64,000 nt of DNA from CAVUNY01 sp963843535 (GTDB taxonomy: Bacteria; Chloroflexota; Anaerolineae; Anaerolineales; Anaerolineaceae): positions 558,001-622,000 of the forward strand of contig CAWJKU010000002.1 of NCBI GenBank assembly GCA_963843535.1. The letters run 5' to 3'. A program made the position numbers and the translations under genes. Below, in pieces: positions 15,595-25,334 of the stretch; the stretch's first letter is position 1; each line of letters starts with the position of its first letter. The notes beneath the pieces are model-generated. The model searched no databases. It had not been told where the DNA came from and saw only the letters and a program-made list of their open reading frames with translations.

Positions 15595-16765
15595 TCAACT
15601 CAAGAACATGGGGACGCCCATGAAATCACGCACGCGCGGTTTATACTGCTCGATATCATAATAGCTGGGGACATCCACCCGTTTCTTGCCTGCCATAATC
15701 ATATCAATCGGCACGGTAGCGTATTTCCCACCATGCAGCGCGACCATTTTGCCAACTTCTCCGCGGCGAATCAACTGGATCGCCAGATGCCCGAATGACA
15801 TCGCAACCATACGATCCAGCGAATCGGGAGCGCCTGAGCGCATCAGGTAAGCCAGCTGCTGGTACATAATGTCCTGGTTGGTGCGCTTCTTCACCTCTGC
15901 CGCAACAATTTCACCCACGCCGCCTAACTTGCGGTGCCCATAAGCGTCCGCTTCACCCGTCTCGATCACATCCAATCCTTCGATGATCGCGCCTTCAGAT
16001 ATGGTCATCATGGCATAGTTAGAGGGATTGTTGCGCTTGTCTTCCAGCAGGAAATTGCACAGCTTGTCGATATTGAAGGGAACTTCCGTGATGATTGCTC
16101 GATCAACATAAGCCAGATAAGCAGTAATCAGGCTGGTCTCGCCGGAATTTCGCCCAAAAAGCTCCACAATCCCAATGCGTTCATGCGAACCTACTGAGGT
16201 ACGCATATTGGTTATGAAGTCCACTGAGCGGGTGACTGCCGTTGAAAAACCGATGCAGTAATCCGTACCGAACACATCGTTATCCATGGTCTTTGGTACT
16301 GCAACAACCGGAAAATTTTCTTTGTGCAGCCGCGCGCCATAGCTTAAGGTATCATCACCGCCAATCGGCACTAAGGTATCGATCCCCAAATGATCCAGGA
16401 CCTTCAAGGATATAATCGGTATAATCCATGGTCCCTTTATCGTCCACCTTCTTGCCATACTTGGAATTCTTTAAAAAGTCCGGCACATTTTTCGGCGCGA
16501 CGTTGGATGGATTGGTGCGCGAGGTGTGCAGGAAGGTGCCCCCTGTACGATCGATCGTGCGCACATCGTTGGCGTGCAGCGGACGAATATAATAATCGTG
16601 GGTTGACGGTTCGTCCAAATTATAGTTAAGCAGCCCCCCCCACCCCTTACGAATGCCGATGACCTTATAACCGAGTTCCAGTGCGCTTAACACCACAGCT
16701 TTCATGCAGGGGTTTAAGCCTGGCACATCTCCGCCGCCGGTCAAAATGCCAATTGTCCTCATCAT
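15595..16765 (-). CDS. pfkA: 6-phosphofructokinase, PPi-dependent type by active-site residues; reading frame interrupted
   Basis: Two minus-strand frames together make one PFK of about 388 residues. The N-terminal frame (16765 to a stop at 16355) begins MMRTIGILTGGGDVPGLN and includes RTIDRTGGTFLHTSR. The C-terminal frame carries LVPIGGDDTLSYG, VPKTMDNDVFGTDYCIGF and LFGRNSGETSLI. The switch lies at about 16401-16413, where ATCCTTGAAGG has one extra base; removing a T or C restores Asp-Tyr-Ile-Leu-Lys-Val-Leu. Asp in GGDD and Lys in PKT are the residues that favour pyrophosphate over ATP in this superfamily. The role is glycolytic phosphorylation of fructose-6-phosphate, possibly reversible. 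The frameshift is probably an assembly error, because both halves are well conserved. Confidence 0.85.
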
Positions 16766-16803
16766 AGAAACACCTCAAGAAAATTTAGTTTGCTCAAGAA
16801 TGG

Positions 16804-17871
16804 CTAATAAATCGCCTTCTCAATATCCAGACTTGGTACCTGAAAAGTCACTTTACATCCCTGGCCCACGGCAGTATCAATTTCCATATACCCACCCAAT
16901 ATTTCGGCTCGTTCTCGAATGACTTTCAAGCCTAACCCCGAGCTTTCTTCTAATGTCGCAGGATCAAACCCCCTGCCGTTATCACTTACACTGACTTTAA
17001 CCACAGTGTCATCCGGTGAAACTGTGACGGTAATTTGCAGCTTCCCGGCGAAATCTTCGTTGTGATGGGCCGCATTTCCTAACAGTTCCTGCAGCGCTCT
17101 AAAGATCATCACTTCCAGATACGGTTCAAAACGCCGCTCCGTGCCTTGTAAATTGAGGGTTACCTCGTGACCGGTCTGTTCTTTGTACGTGTCTACATAG
17201 CGGCGAATGGTCGGGTATAGTCCCAGATCGTCCAACATCATCGGCCTGAGCTCAAAAATGAATCCACGCACTTTCTGGAACGTCGTCATGGCCGAAATTT
17301 TCAGGTTATTTAATTCTTCTTTAGCCCTTACCGTATCGAGCTCAAAAAGACGAGTGGCAATTTCAGTTTGGACAATAAAATTTGAAAGGGCCTGAGCCGG
17401 ACCGTCATGCATTAACCGCGATAAACGCTGTCGTTCCGCTTCCTGGGCTTTGATCACCATCTCTAATGTGTGCGATCCGGAGCTCTTTCCTTTATTCGCG
17501 GTGGTAAATTTTCCTTCGCTGACCAATCCCTGGGTAGTCTCCAGAATTTTAATATATTTTTTCAGATGGCTTTCATCGCTTTGTAATTTTTCTAATTGAC
17601 CACGCATGACCAGCAAACGCTGTTGAGCATCAAGGGCAGCGTTATACGCGGTGCGGATATCCGCGCGCGGCATGGAGTCGAATTGCGCCTGGACTTGCTG
17701 CAAATGTCCGGTGATTGCCGCACTGCGCTGGGTCAGCTTTGCCATTTCAGTCTGACTTTGCTCCAGCATCATGCTGATTTCCTTGAGCGCCTTACGCGTT
17801 TGCTCTAATTCTGATTGAATCTGACCCTGGTAATCTTCAGCGGTCTCATTCGTGGTGGTTTGCATGGACAT
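16804..17871 (-). CDS. DegS-like cytoplasmic sensor histidine kinase
   Basis: A 355-residue protein without transmembrane helices. The N-terminal 110 residues form a coiled coil (many Glu, Gln, Leu: QIQSELEQTRKALKEI). The HisKA_3 phosphoacceptor is His155 in RQRLSRLMHDGPAQALSNFI, very close to the DegS motif. The HATPase_c domain shows ELLGNAAHHN (N box), SDNGRGFDP (G1) and SGLGLKVIRERAEILGG (G2). DegS phosphorylates a NarL/FixJ-type regulator in response to cytoplasmic cues. No such regulator is adjacent; the only response regulator in the window is of OmpR type, more than 20 kb away. The promoter is probably in the 100-base gap upstream. Confidence 0.88.
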   Translation of the reverse strand: MSMQTTTNETAEDYQGQIQSELEQTRKALKEISMMLEQSQTEMAKLTQRSAAITGHLQQVQAQFDSMPRADIRTAYNAALDAQQRLLVMRGQLEKLQSDESHLKKYIKILETTQGLVSEGKFTTANKGKSSGSHTLEMVIKAQEAERQRLSRLMHDGPAQALSNFIVQTEIATRLFELDTVRAKEELNNLKISAMTTFQKVRGFIFELRPMMLDDLGLYPTIRRYVDTYKEQTGHEVTLNLQGTERRFEPYLEVMIFRALQELLGNAAHHNEDFAGKLQITVTVSPDDTVVKVSVSDNGRGFDPATLEESSGLGLKVIRERAEILGGYMEIDTAVGQGCKVTFQVPSLDIEKAIY

Positions 17872-17971
17872 GTCTGGGCTCCTATCGGATCATATCTGGC
17901 AGCCAGTCTATGGTTTAAAGCCTACAATCCTTAAGTATAGCATAGACTGATCATCATCGACATTAAAAATA

Positions 17972-19462
17972 TTACCTTTTTACGTTTGTCGCCGAACCGC
18001 GCCACCGGTAAATGGTCATATTTTCACCGCCGGCGTTCACGGAAAATCTTTCCTGGGTTTGGTAGACTGGTACTGCGAGACCGGTCAATTTGGGATACCA
18101 ATCGGGAAAGGTGACCAGGTAATCTGCTCCCTGCCGGTCCAGATAATCTGCCAGGCGATCTTCATCGCGAATAAAGGGAATCACTTCAGGTGAGACCAAT
18201 CCTGCCAGATCCAGGATCGGGCGGTTGCCGTAAAAGCCGATCGCGCCGATATCGTGCGCAGCGATTAACGCACCCGCCGGGGTATTCCCCTCGATCCATT
18301 TTCCCACCGTTACCATCTCACTTTCAATGATCGCAACATCCTGCCCATACGCCAGCGCTCCCTGCACCCAAAATGCCAGTAAAACCAGGAATAATGTACT
18401 TAACCAGGCAAAACGCAGCAAACGCAGCCGTACACTGGCTGCCAAAAGATTGATCAGTTTTAGTGTCCCGGCGCCTGCCAGCGTAAAAAACACCGGCATC
18501 GCCGGGATTAAGTACCTGGCATGCTGGTAGGTTACCGGTAGAAAAAAGGCATAGATCAATGAAAAACCCAACCACCAGATCCCCGCGGCAATGGGCAACC
18601 AACGGCGTTTTCGCCAGCTATCCCACATCAGATAACATAGACCCGGTGCAAATATAATGCCCGCCCCAATCAACGGCTGGATAAGCATTTTTCCCATTCT
18701 TAAGAGCAATGTCTCCTGTAGATAGACAGCATATTCAGCCTGTTTCGCATAAAATGTGTTTGGCCACCATTGTCCGCCCGTAGCGAAATTAAATAATAAA
18801 TAGGGCGCCACGCACGCCAATACCCCCAAACCGAATAACCCGGTATCGCGCAGGATTCGCTGCCATTCTCGCTTTGACAGAACGAAGACCATCAGCACCG
18901 GTCCGATCAATGTTAGTCCATCCGGTCTGACCCACACGATGAGACCGCAAACCATACCGATCACAAAAGGGGGGATATTTTCTTGCGACAGCTGCCAAAA
19001 AACAATCATTATGAGCAACGAATACAAAGCAGTTTCCATGCCCGAACCCGATGCCCACACCAGGTGCCATTCGACTGCAAGGAACAGCCCAACCCAGGGT
19101 AAACGGTAAGAATTGCCTTCTGATAAACTGCGGCTCCATCGGTCACCAATCCAGGCCAATCCCGCCAGCGAAGCCCAGCCCGCCAGGTATGTCCATGCGA
19201 GGTTGTTTACACGTAGGAAATACCCGACTGCGATGATCAGCGACCATAATGGCGAGGTCGAGCCGGCAGAAACGCTCCCAGGAATGAATGACCATTCGCC
19301 CAGGTTAACCAGGTTGCGAGCATAGGTCTGATGGATCCAGGCATCATCCAGCGGGAAGCCCAGACGTAAAGTAAGCTGGCTGACCAACAAGTAAATCGAC
19401 AGCGAAAATCCTGCCGCACCGGCTAATATGAGCCAACGAGGGAGTCTTTTTGGCGCGGTCAT
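17972..19462 (-). CDS. GT-C fold membrane glycosyltransferase
   Basis: A 496-residue polytopic protein with about 11-12 hydrophobic helices and a C-terminal soluble domain of about 100 residues. The first extracytoplasmic loop has LGFPLDDAWIHQTYARNL, with the Asp-Asp pair expected to coordinate metal and sugar donor in GT-C enzymes, followed by SAGSTSPLW. Relatives transfer sugars from polyprenyl-phosphate donors to proteins, lipids or wall polymers on the outer face of the membrane. It is the last gene of a six-gene minus-strand run and overlaps the gene before it by four bases (ATGA). Donor and acceptor cannot be predicted. Confidence 0.78.
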   Translation of the reverse strand: MTAPKRLPRWLILAGAAGFSLSIYLLVSQLTLRLGFPLDDAWIHQTYARNLVNLGEWSFIPGSVSAGSTSPLWSLIIAVGYFLRVNNLAWTYLAGWASLAGLAWIGDRWSRSLSEGNSYRLPWVGLFLAVEWHLVWASGSGMETALYSLLIMIVFWQLSQENIPPFVIGMVCGLIVWVRPDGLTLIGPVLMVFVLSKREWQRILRDTGLFGLGVLACVAPYLLFNFATGGQWWPNTFYAKQAEYAVYLQETLLLRMGKMLIQPLIGAGIIFAPGLCYLMWDSWRKRRWLPIAAGIWWLGFSLIYAFFLPVTYQHARYLIPAMPVFFTLAGAGTLKLINLLAASVRLRLLRFAWLSTLFLVLLAFWVQGALAYGQDVAIIESEMVTVGKWIEGNTPAGALIAAHDIGAIGFYGNRPILDLAGLVSPEVIPFIRDEDRLADYLDRQGADYLVTFPDWYPKLTGLAVPVYQTQERFSVNAGGENMTIYRWRGSATNVKR

Positions 19463-21033
19463 GGAACCTGGATTTGGAAAATATGAGACTGGCCGACGGT
19501 CTCAATGAATTTTAACCCAGGGAGATCAACCGGCTGTGCATATAACGGAAGTAAACCCTTTACACTGTTTTTCTCAAGGACGAGATAGCTGGCATTGTAC
19601 TTTTCAGCAGCCGCCAGAACCGTATCCACACCGCCGTTGGGAATTACAACTGCCGGGCGACCTGTCGCCACGAAAAATCCTGGGGGATTATTCACCATAA
19701 TTACGTCTTCTCCTGAGACAGACAGGTGATCCAACGCACTGCCGATTTCCACATAAGCATCATATCCTGAGGCCCATCCGCTACCTGCTTCATCATTCGG
19801 TGCGATTCGCGAATAAGTCAATCCCATCGTGAGCAAACTGGCGACCAACACACCTAAGATTCCGAAACCAATCGTCGCTCGCTGGAATTTCCAGTTGCGC
19901 CACCGCACTCCCAGCTCGACAAAGCCAGCCACCCCTTCTGCCCCTGCCGCCCAGAATAACGGCTGAAAAGCCGCTCCCGAATGCAAGAAACCACCCCGAG
20001 ATCCGGCTAATGGAAACACGATCGTCATTACCAGGAACGTCCCCAACCAGGCCAGGATTCCAACCTTCATCAAAGTATTCTGTCGCAACCGCCAGATTCC
20101 TGCCAGGATCAAAGGTAGGAGAAACACCCCTCCTTGAACCGCGAGCAGGGTTTGCAGGTTTTCCAGCAGAGCGTCCCACCGCATTTTCAGCAAAGCAGGC
20201 AGTCCTGCAGCCAGCCAATTTTGAAACGATAAGGTAGAAGCCGGGAAATTATATAGCTGGTCATAATTCACCAGCCACAAAGCGCGGTTGGCGCCTGGTG
20301 GAAACAACCCACCAAAGATTTGTAAATTACGGGCAAACCAGAAGCCCATAACCAGCGAATATCCGGCCAGGACAATTCCCAGTCTCATCGCCAACTTCAT
20401 GAGATCTTCAGGAAATTGGCGCACACGTCCATCTACTGCCATATAAATTCCGCCAATAACCAGCCACAGTAAGCCGTCCGCGCGCGCCAGATGAAGCAGA
20501 CCAGCCAAGAATCCCAGAATTATTGCATTAAAAAAGCGATTTCTGCCACTGACCAGGACGACCAAAAACAGGGTTCCCAGGACCATATAGAGCGCAAATG
20601 TTTCCGTCAGGCTGAGATAAACTGTATAAAACCCCGAGAATATCGCCAGCCCGCCAGCAGTCCAGGCTGTTACTCTCCTGTTGGTCAGCTTGAATGCCAG
20701 CCAGGCAGTGATAACTGGCACCAGACTCGCGAGCAGAATAAAAACGATCCGGGCGGAAAAATAATCGAAATCTCCGGTCAGGGTGATTCCCAGCGCAGAT
20801 GCCAGGGACGCCAGCGGCATCCAATAAGTGGCCGCAGGGTGGGGTAGACCTGCCGGATCATCCAGATAGTTCCATAAGAAAGGCTCGTTTAGCCCTTTCC
20901 CCGCAGCGATCTCGATCCCACCAGCATAATAATATTCCGCATCCATGTAGCCCGGAATTTTTACCACGCTGGCGATTAACAGCGCCATCCCCAGCCCGAG
21001 ACCAAACAGGATGAAGTATTCCCACTTTTTCAT
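19459..21033 (-). CDS. GT-C fold membrane glycosyltransferase-like protein
   Basis: A 524-residue polytopic membrane protein. The first loop after helix 1 has VVKIPGYMDAEYYYAGGIEI, with Asp-Ala-Glu at the position of the usual acidic pair, followed by LDDPAGLPHPAATYWMPL. The central part has several leucine/alanine-rich helices, and the C-terminal 100 residues are soluble and contain SGEDVIMVNNPPGFF, like the predicted extracytoplasmic domain of ArnT-type enzymes. It is unlike its neighbours in sequence, so the cluster is not a recent tandem duplication. It overlaps the downstream gene by four bases and lies six bases after the upstream one. Confidence 0.72.
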   Translation of the reverse strand: MKKWEYFILFGLGLGMALLIASVVKIPGYMDAEYYYAGGIEIAAGKGLNEPFLWNYLDDPAGLPHPAATYWMPLASLASALGITLTGDFDYFSARIVFILLASLVPVITAWLAFKLTNRRVTAWTAGGLAIFSGFYTVYLSLTETFALYMVLGTLFLVVLVSGRNRFFNAIILGFLAGLLHLARADGLLWLVIGGIYMAVDGRVRQFPEDLMKLAMRLGIVLAGYSLVMGFWFARNLQIFGGLFPPGANRALWLVNYDQLYNFPASTLSFQNWLAAGLPALLKMRWDALLENLQTLLAVQGGVFLLPLILAGIWRLRQNTLMKVGILAWLGTFLVMTIVFPLAGSRGGFLHSGAAFQPLFWAAGAEGVAGFVELGVRWRNWKFQRATIGFGILGVLVASLLTMGLTYSRIAPNDEAGSGWASGYDAYVEIGSALDHLSVSGEDVIMVNNPPGFFVATGRPAVVIPNGGVDTVLAAAEKYNASYLVLEKNSVKGLLPLYAQPVDLPGLKFIETVGQSHIFQIQVP

Positions 21034-21039
21034 CTGGAC

Positions 21040-22518
21040 CTAGCGAATAAATTCATAGACCAACAAATCGTTATAATGGGTAATGCCGGTCAAATGGAAA
21101 TGCTCTTTCAGCCAGGTCAGCTGGGGATGATCGCTTTTGCCGCTTTGCAGATATTCCTGTAAAGTGACGTCGAAAAGGATAAAAAATACGTGATCGGTTC
21201 CTCCAACGGCCTGTTCGAGATTGTTTTGAGGGAATATACCCATTGCCCGCTGTGACGCGAGCGCCAGCGTATCATTACCACTGCCGGGTTCATCCATTAA
21301 GAAACTCTGGGGAAGATCCGCGGCATAATATAAACTCGGGAAAAAACTCAGTTTATTGTCGTGAATAATCCGGTCGCCGGGTACGATTTTTATGCGCAAA
21401 TCATCCATCGCGGTTTGATACGGCGAACGGGGAAATTCTTCAAATGTGTAATGATATGGCAAGCCCACAGCCGCGCCGGTGATAAACCCACCTAATACCA
21501 GCCAGGCGGGTATTTGCGGACATTTTTTGGCAATGATGACCCCAGCCAACCCCAGGAAACCGGTAACAGCTGCCAGGAAGCCTCGAGTGACAAAAACCGG
21601 GCGCATGATATAAGAAGCGGCGAACAAAAGTATGGGCGGAATTGCGGCTAAAGCCATCAGGAATCCAGGCAGCAGGCCTTTGCGCCACAGGCGGATTGTC
21701 TCCCAGGCGATAATGACGAGCACGATCATACTGGCAGCCAACCCCACAGATAACCATATCCCAGGAAGGGGCAGCTGCGTGGTGGTCAGGATTACGGCCT
21801 GAATCACTTCAATCCATCCGGGTTGAGGCGTCCAGAAAGCTCGCTGGATTTTCTCAATCTGGCCTGGGACCATCGCCAGCCAGGGCAAAGCAATCACCCC
21901 GATGGCGATCTGGGCAAAAAGCAAACGAAATAAACCGCGCCAATCACGTTTTATAAATAAATATATATCTGGGATCACCAAGACAAAAATCGCCAGGTTG
22001 TGTGAGTACATAGACCCGGCGCCAGCCAGCACCAAACCGACCCAATCCAGCCATCGTAATTTATATCCTTTACCGGAATAAATACGGATAAAAAATAAGC
22101 AGTAAGCAAGCTGGCAAAATGCCAGTAAGGCATACATCCGTAAATCCTGGGCATGGTAGATTTGCAAGGGTGAGATTGCGCCTAAAAAGGCCGCCCACAT
22201 TCCTGCAGATTCACCGGCAAGGTTTTTGACCAGGAAGAACAAGATGACGATTGTACCCAGGTTCAAACTCACGCTCAACAAACGCAGCCACCATAATTGG
22301 CTGCCGCTCAGGGTAATCCAACCGTGAAGCAAGAAGTAATATAGGGGCGGCATCGTATCTGCCGCAGTACCCTCGATTATTTTCAGATAATTTTGCTGGG
22401 CCAGAAAATAGCTAAATGCATCGTCATAGGCAATGCTGCGCCCTTGCAGCTCAATGCAGCGCAAAACCAGGCCTAACGCCAGTATTCCAACCAATCCCCA
22501 GCGAACTTTTCCGGTCAT
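21040..22518 (-). CDS. PMT_2/ArnT-like glycosyltransferase 39 family protein
   Basis: A 492-residue polytopic protein. The N-terminal helix is followed by the loop SIAYDDAFSYFLAQQNY, with the Asp-Asp pair of protein-O-mannosyltransferase-like (GT39/PMT_2) enzymes, and TMPPLYYFLLHGW, the Pro-Pro-Leu-Tyr-Tyr signature seen in bacterial dolichyl-phosphate-mannose-type transferases. About ten helices and a C-terminal soluble domain with PGDRIIHDNKLSFFPSLYY follow. The likely role is transfer of a lipid-linked sugar to a surface acceptor. A four-base overlap with the upstream gene supports coupled translation. Confidence 0.8.
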   Translation of the reverse strand: MTGKVRWGLVGILALGLVLRCIELQGRSIAYDDAFSYFLAQQNYLKIIEGTAADTMPPLYYFLLHGWITLSGSQLWWLRLLSVSLNLGTIVILFFLVKNLAGESAGMWAAFLGAISPLQIYHAQDLRMYALLAFCQLAYCLFFIRIYSGKGYKLRWLDWVGLVLAGAGSMYSHNLAIFVLVIPDIYLFIKRDWRGLFRLLFAQIAIGVIALPWLAMVPGQIEKIQRAFWTPQPGWIEVIQAVILTTTQLPLPGIWLSVGLAASMIVLVIIAWETIRLWRKGLLPGFLMALAAIPPILLFAASYIMRPVFVTRGFLAAVTGFLGLAGVIIAKKCPQIPAWLVLGGFITGAAVGLPYHYTFEEFPRSPYQTAMDDLRIKIVPGDRIIHDNKLSFFPSLYYAADLPQSFLMDEPGSGNDTLALASQRAMGIFPQNNLEQAVGGTDHVFFILFDVTLQEYLQSGKSDHPQLTWLKEHFHLTGITHYNDLLVYEFIR

Positions 22519-23780
22519 AACCTGGGATTATCACGTTCATAAAGCATGTTGAGCCATGTGTTCGGGGCGTGAAATGCCACCCACCGCACCCAAAAGAGCA
22601 TGATCACCAGTAAAGCCGGGAGGGGAAAAAACATGATCGGGCTTTGCTGCGGCTGATTATTCACCGTGGCTACGGTCGATATAAAGAGCCACCACAAGCC
22701 TGCCCCTAATACCAACATCAGCACCAGGGAAACTAACCAGCCCGACCGCCGCCAGCGATCATCCAGCAAAGCAAAAATCATGGTTACTGCCGGGAACATA
22801 ATGATGAAATTTCCCGGATCGGTCTGAATTCCACTCCAGACACTGAGCGCCAGCGTGAGGCACGCCGTCCAAAGAAAACCTCGGAAATCTGCATGCCGGG
22901 CGGCGATCCACTGTACTAAAAGCACAATGGCCACACCAGCGGTGAAAATATAACCCAGGCGCTCCCCAAAGGCAGGCATCCAGACAGCCAAAGCAGACCC
23001 CGGCGTTCCAGGTGGGTTGTACCCAGGGTAGCGCAGAATTTCCTGGATATTCTGCAGTATCCAATCGGGTAATAAAAACGCTGCTGCTGCGCTTAGAATG
23101 ATAATTGTTCCCACTAACCAGGCAATGATCCTCCAACGCCGGTTAAAAGCAGCGTAAAAAACGATATAAGCTAAAAACAGTACAACTACCTGAGGTTTGA
23201 TGGTCGCGAACCCCATTAAAACGCCTGCCAGCTCATCCGCGCGCTCTCGCATAGCCCACAGCGCCCCAACCAATAACAAAGCAACGACGATCACCGCATT
23301 GCCGTTGATTAAAGGGCGTACCGCCTGATACCAGAAAAACGAGAACAAAAAATATATGGCGAGCAAAATCAGGTTAGGCCGCCATTGGGTGATGCGCAGG
23401 GACAAAACAGCCAGAGAAAATATGCAAATCTCAAGCAGCGTCATCCACAGGGCCCTGGCAAAATTATAGTCACCAAACAGGGAAAAAGGGAAAAATAGAA
23501 TAATAGAATAAAGAGGATAGGCAACCCGCAGCTCATGCTCACCCGCTTGAGCGGGCCTGCCGTAAGCCAGAGTCTGGATACGCAGGGCAGCTTCATCGCT
23601 GTAAGGGCTTATCTCATCTTTCAGAAAGCTTCTTGTTCCCACCCAATGCACCAGAAAATCATTTCCACCTGGATTTTGGGTGGTATAGCGGTAATTTCCC
23701 CAGGTCAAGAATACCAGAATCCCCAGGAAAGCGACAATTCCAATCCCTATCAACCAACCGGAGCCGCGTCGATTTCTCAA
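22515..23780 (-). CDS. GT87/DUF2029-family membrane glycosyltransferase
   Basis: A 421-residue protein with about 10 helices. The first periplasmic loop reads NDFLVHWVGTRSFLKDEISP, matching the DUF2029/GT87 family, which includes mycobacterial alpha-mannosyltransferases that use polyprenyl-phosphate-mannose. NGNAVIVVALLL and FATIKPQVVVLFL are other family segments; the lysine-proline-Gln portion is highly conserved. No soluble C-terminal domain is present, unlike the neighbouring genes. It overlaps the downstream GT39 gene by four bases; the upstream gene ends 45 bases away. Confidence 0.8.
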   Translation of the reverse strand: MRNRRGSGWLIGIGIVAFLGILVFLTWGNYRYTTQNPGGNDFLVHWVGTRSFLKDEISPYSDEAALRIQTLAYGRPAQAGEHELRVAYPLYSIILFFPFSLFGDYNFARALWMTLLEICIFSLAVLSLRITQWRPNLILLAIYFLFSFFWYQAVRPLINGNAVIVVALLLVGALWAMRERADELAGVLMGFATIKPQVVVLFLAYIVFYAAFNRRWRIIAWLVGTIIILSAAAAFLLPDWILQNIQEILRYPGYNPPGTPGSALAVWMPAFGERLGYIFTAGVAIVLLVQWIAARHADFRGFLWTACLTLALSVWSGIQTDPGNFIIMFPAVTMIFALLDDRWRRSGWLVSLVLMLVLGAGLWWLFISTVATVNNQPQQSPIMFFPLPALLVIMLFWVRWVAFHAPNTWLNMLYERDNPRL

Positions 23781-23825
23781 TAAGAAATATCCTTTGGGTT
23801 AATTATAAGGCATCCAATCCATACC

Positions 23826-25334
23826 TTAAGGTGGGGACAACCGGCGAAATAAAACTGAGTGATCGTCACGATACACCTTTTCCCAGGTTGTGCTGGATAG
23901 CACGCTCGCCAGAGGACGGTTATTCTCGACCAACACCCAATCAACCTTCCATTGATCGAGCCTGGCTGCCCAATCCTGTTGCGCCTGCGTGATTTGCATC
24001 CATTCACCAATGACAGCATCGCCGAATAAATCAGTCCGCCCATCCACAAATACTTTCAATTTTGGGTCGGACCAGATAATATACCCGCCCCAATTATATT
24101 CGTTGAATATTCTACCTTCAGCATCATTTAGAACCAGATGGTCAACCGCTCCAACCGGGTTCGCGAGGGAAGAGTTGGCGTTTACCAGGGCAGGATAGGT
24201 GACCACCCATAATTTAAAGATGGCGATCAAGCCAAAAAAGCCAACCAGGCACAAATTCAGGATTCGCATCCAGCGCGGCCTGATGCGGTATACCGGCGGC
24301 TTTTCGGGGATGGGTCCCCAACCCCCAGGCTCAACTGACGATGGTTCCTTCCAGGTGCGAATGGCTGCCCACAGGTAGCGCGAAAGAACTGGCGTGGCAG
24401 CCAATGCAAACGGTCCAAAATTACGCCGGGCAATCAATCCGAGCGCGCCGAACCAGAGTACAACCAGCAAATCCGTCCCATCGACCTTGCGACCGCTTAA
24501 TCCGAACCCTATTAGCAGAGCCAATACAAGCCAAAGATAAGGCTGCTGGAATAATTCATGAAAGTCCGGCGAGGACCACTCCTGGATCAGTTGCTGTAAT
24601 ACCTGGACTTCCACGGTCTGGAATGGAATTCTCAGAATTTGAATGCCATTGGGATTAATCGCCAGGACCGGAACAGACACTGCCGTCCAGGCCGCCAACC
24701 GGCGGATTTCTCGCCAACCCACCACCGCGATCGATGGATTTCCCAAACCATGATTGATAACTTCTCCCGCCAGCATCAATCCGATGAGCATGAAACCCAA
24801 TGCCCAACCGCCATGCAAGTTTGACCAAAATAGAAAAATGACCGGTAACAGCCATAGCTGATCTTTCTTTTCCCATTTAAAACGATAAAGTAACCAGCCT
24901 AAAAGAGAAAACAAAACCAGGGAAACAAGCTGCGGACGGGGCGACCAGACTACTGCGGCGACCGTGGATGCCAGGATAATCAGAAAGGCCCTGAAGATTG
25001 CTGGGCCGCGCATTTGGGCATAAACAAATCCCATGCTGATTGCTGCCAGAGCCGCGACCCACGCACCTACTGCCAGCGATCCACCCATCTGGTACAAACC
25101 GTACAAAATTAGCTGCGATAGCCAGGAATGATTGATCCAGGCAGCTCCATAACGGGTGAAAGAGAACACATCATGGATCAGTGGCGCCCCGCTCTGCCAG
25201 GTCTCCTTCCCCGCAGCCAGATGCCACCAGAGGTCCGTGTCGAGCGGCGTACGGGCAGCCAGTAAAAATACCAATACCAGAATGAGAACCGGTATAAACT
25301 GATCCGCCTTATTTGGCGATCGGGTTGAGATCAT
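23826..25334 (-). CDS. Polytopic membrane protein, GT-C-like
   Basis: A 502-residue protein with about 10-11 helices. After helix 1 the loop contains LDTDLWWHLAAGKETWQSG and FSFTRYGAAWINHSWLSQ, a motif block found in a broad bacterial GT-C-like family where Asp-x-Asp may serve as the acidic pair. The C-terminal 110 residues are soluble and include GRIFNEYNWGGYIIWSDP and VFVDGRTDLFG, which recur in this family. The function is unproved; it probably handles a lipid-linked sugar or surface polymer. It overlaps the upstream gene by four bases. Confidence 0.7.
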   Translation of the reverse strand: MISTRSPNKADQFIPVLILVLVFLLAARTPLDTDLWWHLAAGKETWQSGAPLIHDVFSFTRYGAAWINHSWLSQLILYGLYQMGGSLAVGAWVAALAAISMGFVYAQMRGPAIFRAFLIILASTVAAVVWSPRPQLVSLVLFSLLGWLLYRFKWEKKDQLWLLPVIFLFWSNLHGGWALGFMLIGLMLAGEVINHGLGNPSIAVVGWREIRRLAAWTAVSVPVLAINPNGIQILRIPFQTVEVQVLQQLIQEWSSPDFHELFQQPYLWLVLALLIGFGLSGRKVDGTDLLVVLWFGALGLIARRNFGPFALAATPVLSRYLWAAIRTWKEPSSVEPGGWGPIPEKPPVYRIRPRWMRILNLCLVGFFGLIAIFKLWVVTYPALVNANSSLANPVGAVDHLVLNDAEGRIFNEYNWGGYIIWSDPKLKVFVDGRTDLFGDAVIGEWMQITQAQQDWAARLDQWKVDWVLVENNRPLASVLSSTTWEKVYRDDHSVLFRRLSPP

